From an uncultured Clostridia bacterium (GTDB lineage: Bacteria; Bacillota; Clostridia; Lachnospirales; Anaerotignaceae): a DNA stretch of 6,822 nucleotides. Under the pieces are notes generated by a model. The model worked only from the letters and a program-made list of their open reading frames with translations, was not told where the DNA came from and did not search any database. The number at the start of each line of letters is the position of its first letter. The stretch's first letter is position 1. The position numbers and the translations under genes are program-made. The DNA lies in assembly GCA_958420075.1 (NCBI GenBank), contig CATZIM010000094.1, positions 1 to 6,822 on the forward strand, written 5' to 3'. Below are positions 6,778 through 6,822 of the stretch, in pieces.

Positions 6778-6806
6778 TTGACTTTGTTACCACGATATGG
6801 TAGCAT
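6778..6806 (+). promoter_or_regulatory. Possible divergent promoter pointing out of the window
   Basis: TTGACT (6778-6783) and TAGCAT (6801-6806) are separated by exactly 17 nt. The -35 matches 5 of 6 and the -10 matches 4 of 6 consensus bases. It would transcribe rightward, away from pstS. No coding sequence is visible before the window ends, so this is tentative. Confidence 0.35.
6788..6802. promoter_or_regulatory. Operator-like dyad TACCA-N5-TGGTA
   Basis: A perfect 5-bp inverted repeat around CGATA, with a further T/G mismatch and a match beyond it. It lies between a candidate plus-strand -35 and -10 at the right edge, a position suited to a repressor. It is short enough to arise by chance, and the gene it would control is outside the window. 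Confidence 0.35.
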
Positions 6807-6822
6807 AAAGCAGCAAATTCAG

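Overview
The window reads almost entirely on the minus strand and holds a phosphate-starvation (Pho) locus. From right to left the order is pstS - pstC - pstA - pstB - phoU - an HD-domain hydrolase gene - phoP-type response regulator - phoR-type sensor kinase, the last cut off by the left edge. The seven complete genes and the partial kinase fill about 96% of the sequence. Gaps are 15 bp or less (often overlaps) everywhere except the 99 bp between pstS and pstC and the 173 bp upstream of pstS. No tRNA, rRNA, CRISPR array, insertion sequence or plus-strand gene was found.

The organism is probably an anaerobic low-to-medium GC Firmicute, class Clostridia (Lachnospirales or a relative). This rests on strong AGGAGG-type ribosome sites, a lipobox PstS, a TTG start, Pho boxes of the Bacillus/Clostridium TTAACA type, and a pst operon that continues into its own two-component system. 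The family-level placement is a guess.

Region by region (minus strand). 6822-6650: control region with Pho-box direct repeats, a TATTAT -10 and the pstS ribosome site; a separate dyad and possible divergent promoter lie at the far right edge. 6649-5759: pstS. 5758-5660: a gap holding a perfect 13-bp hairpin followed by TTTT, probably a partial terminator or mRNA 3' stabiliser. 5659-3199: pstC, pstA, pstB, coupled by overlapping stops and starts. 3197-2538: phoU. 2535-1876: HD hydrolase. 1860-1: phoP and phoR, overlapping by ATGA.

How they work together: lipid-anchored PstS binds phosphate outside the membrane, PstC and PstA form the channel, and PstB powers it. PhoU reports transporter state to PhoR. 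PhoR phosphorylates PhoP when phosphate is low, and PhoP most likely activates this same operon through the Pho boxes ahead of pstS, giving a self-reinforcing loop.

The main surprise is PstS. Its two halves are in swapped order compared with ordinary PstS: the segment with the REDGSGTR phosphate loop comes first and the segment with GSSSITPV, DIGMASREL and IFTG comes last. This is the layout of a circularly permuted binding protein. The second point of interest is the HD-domain protein embedded between phoU and phoP.
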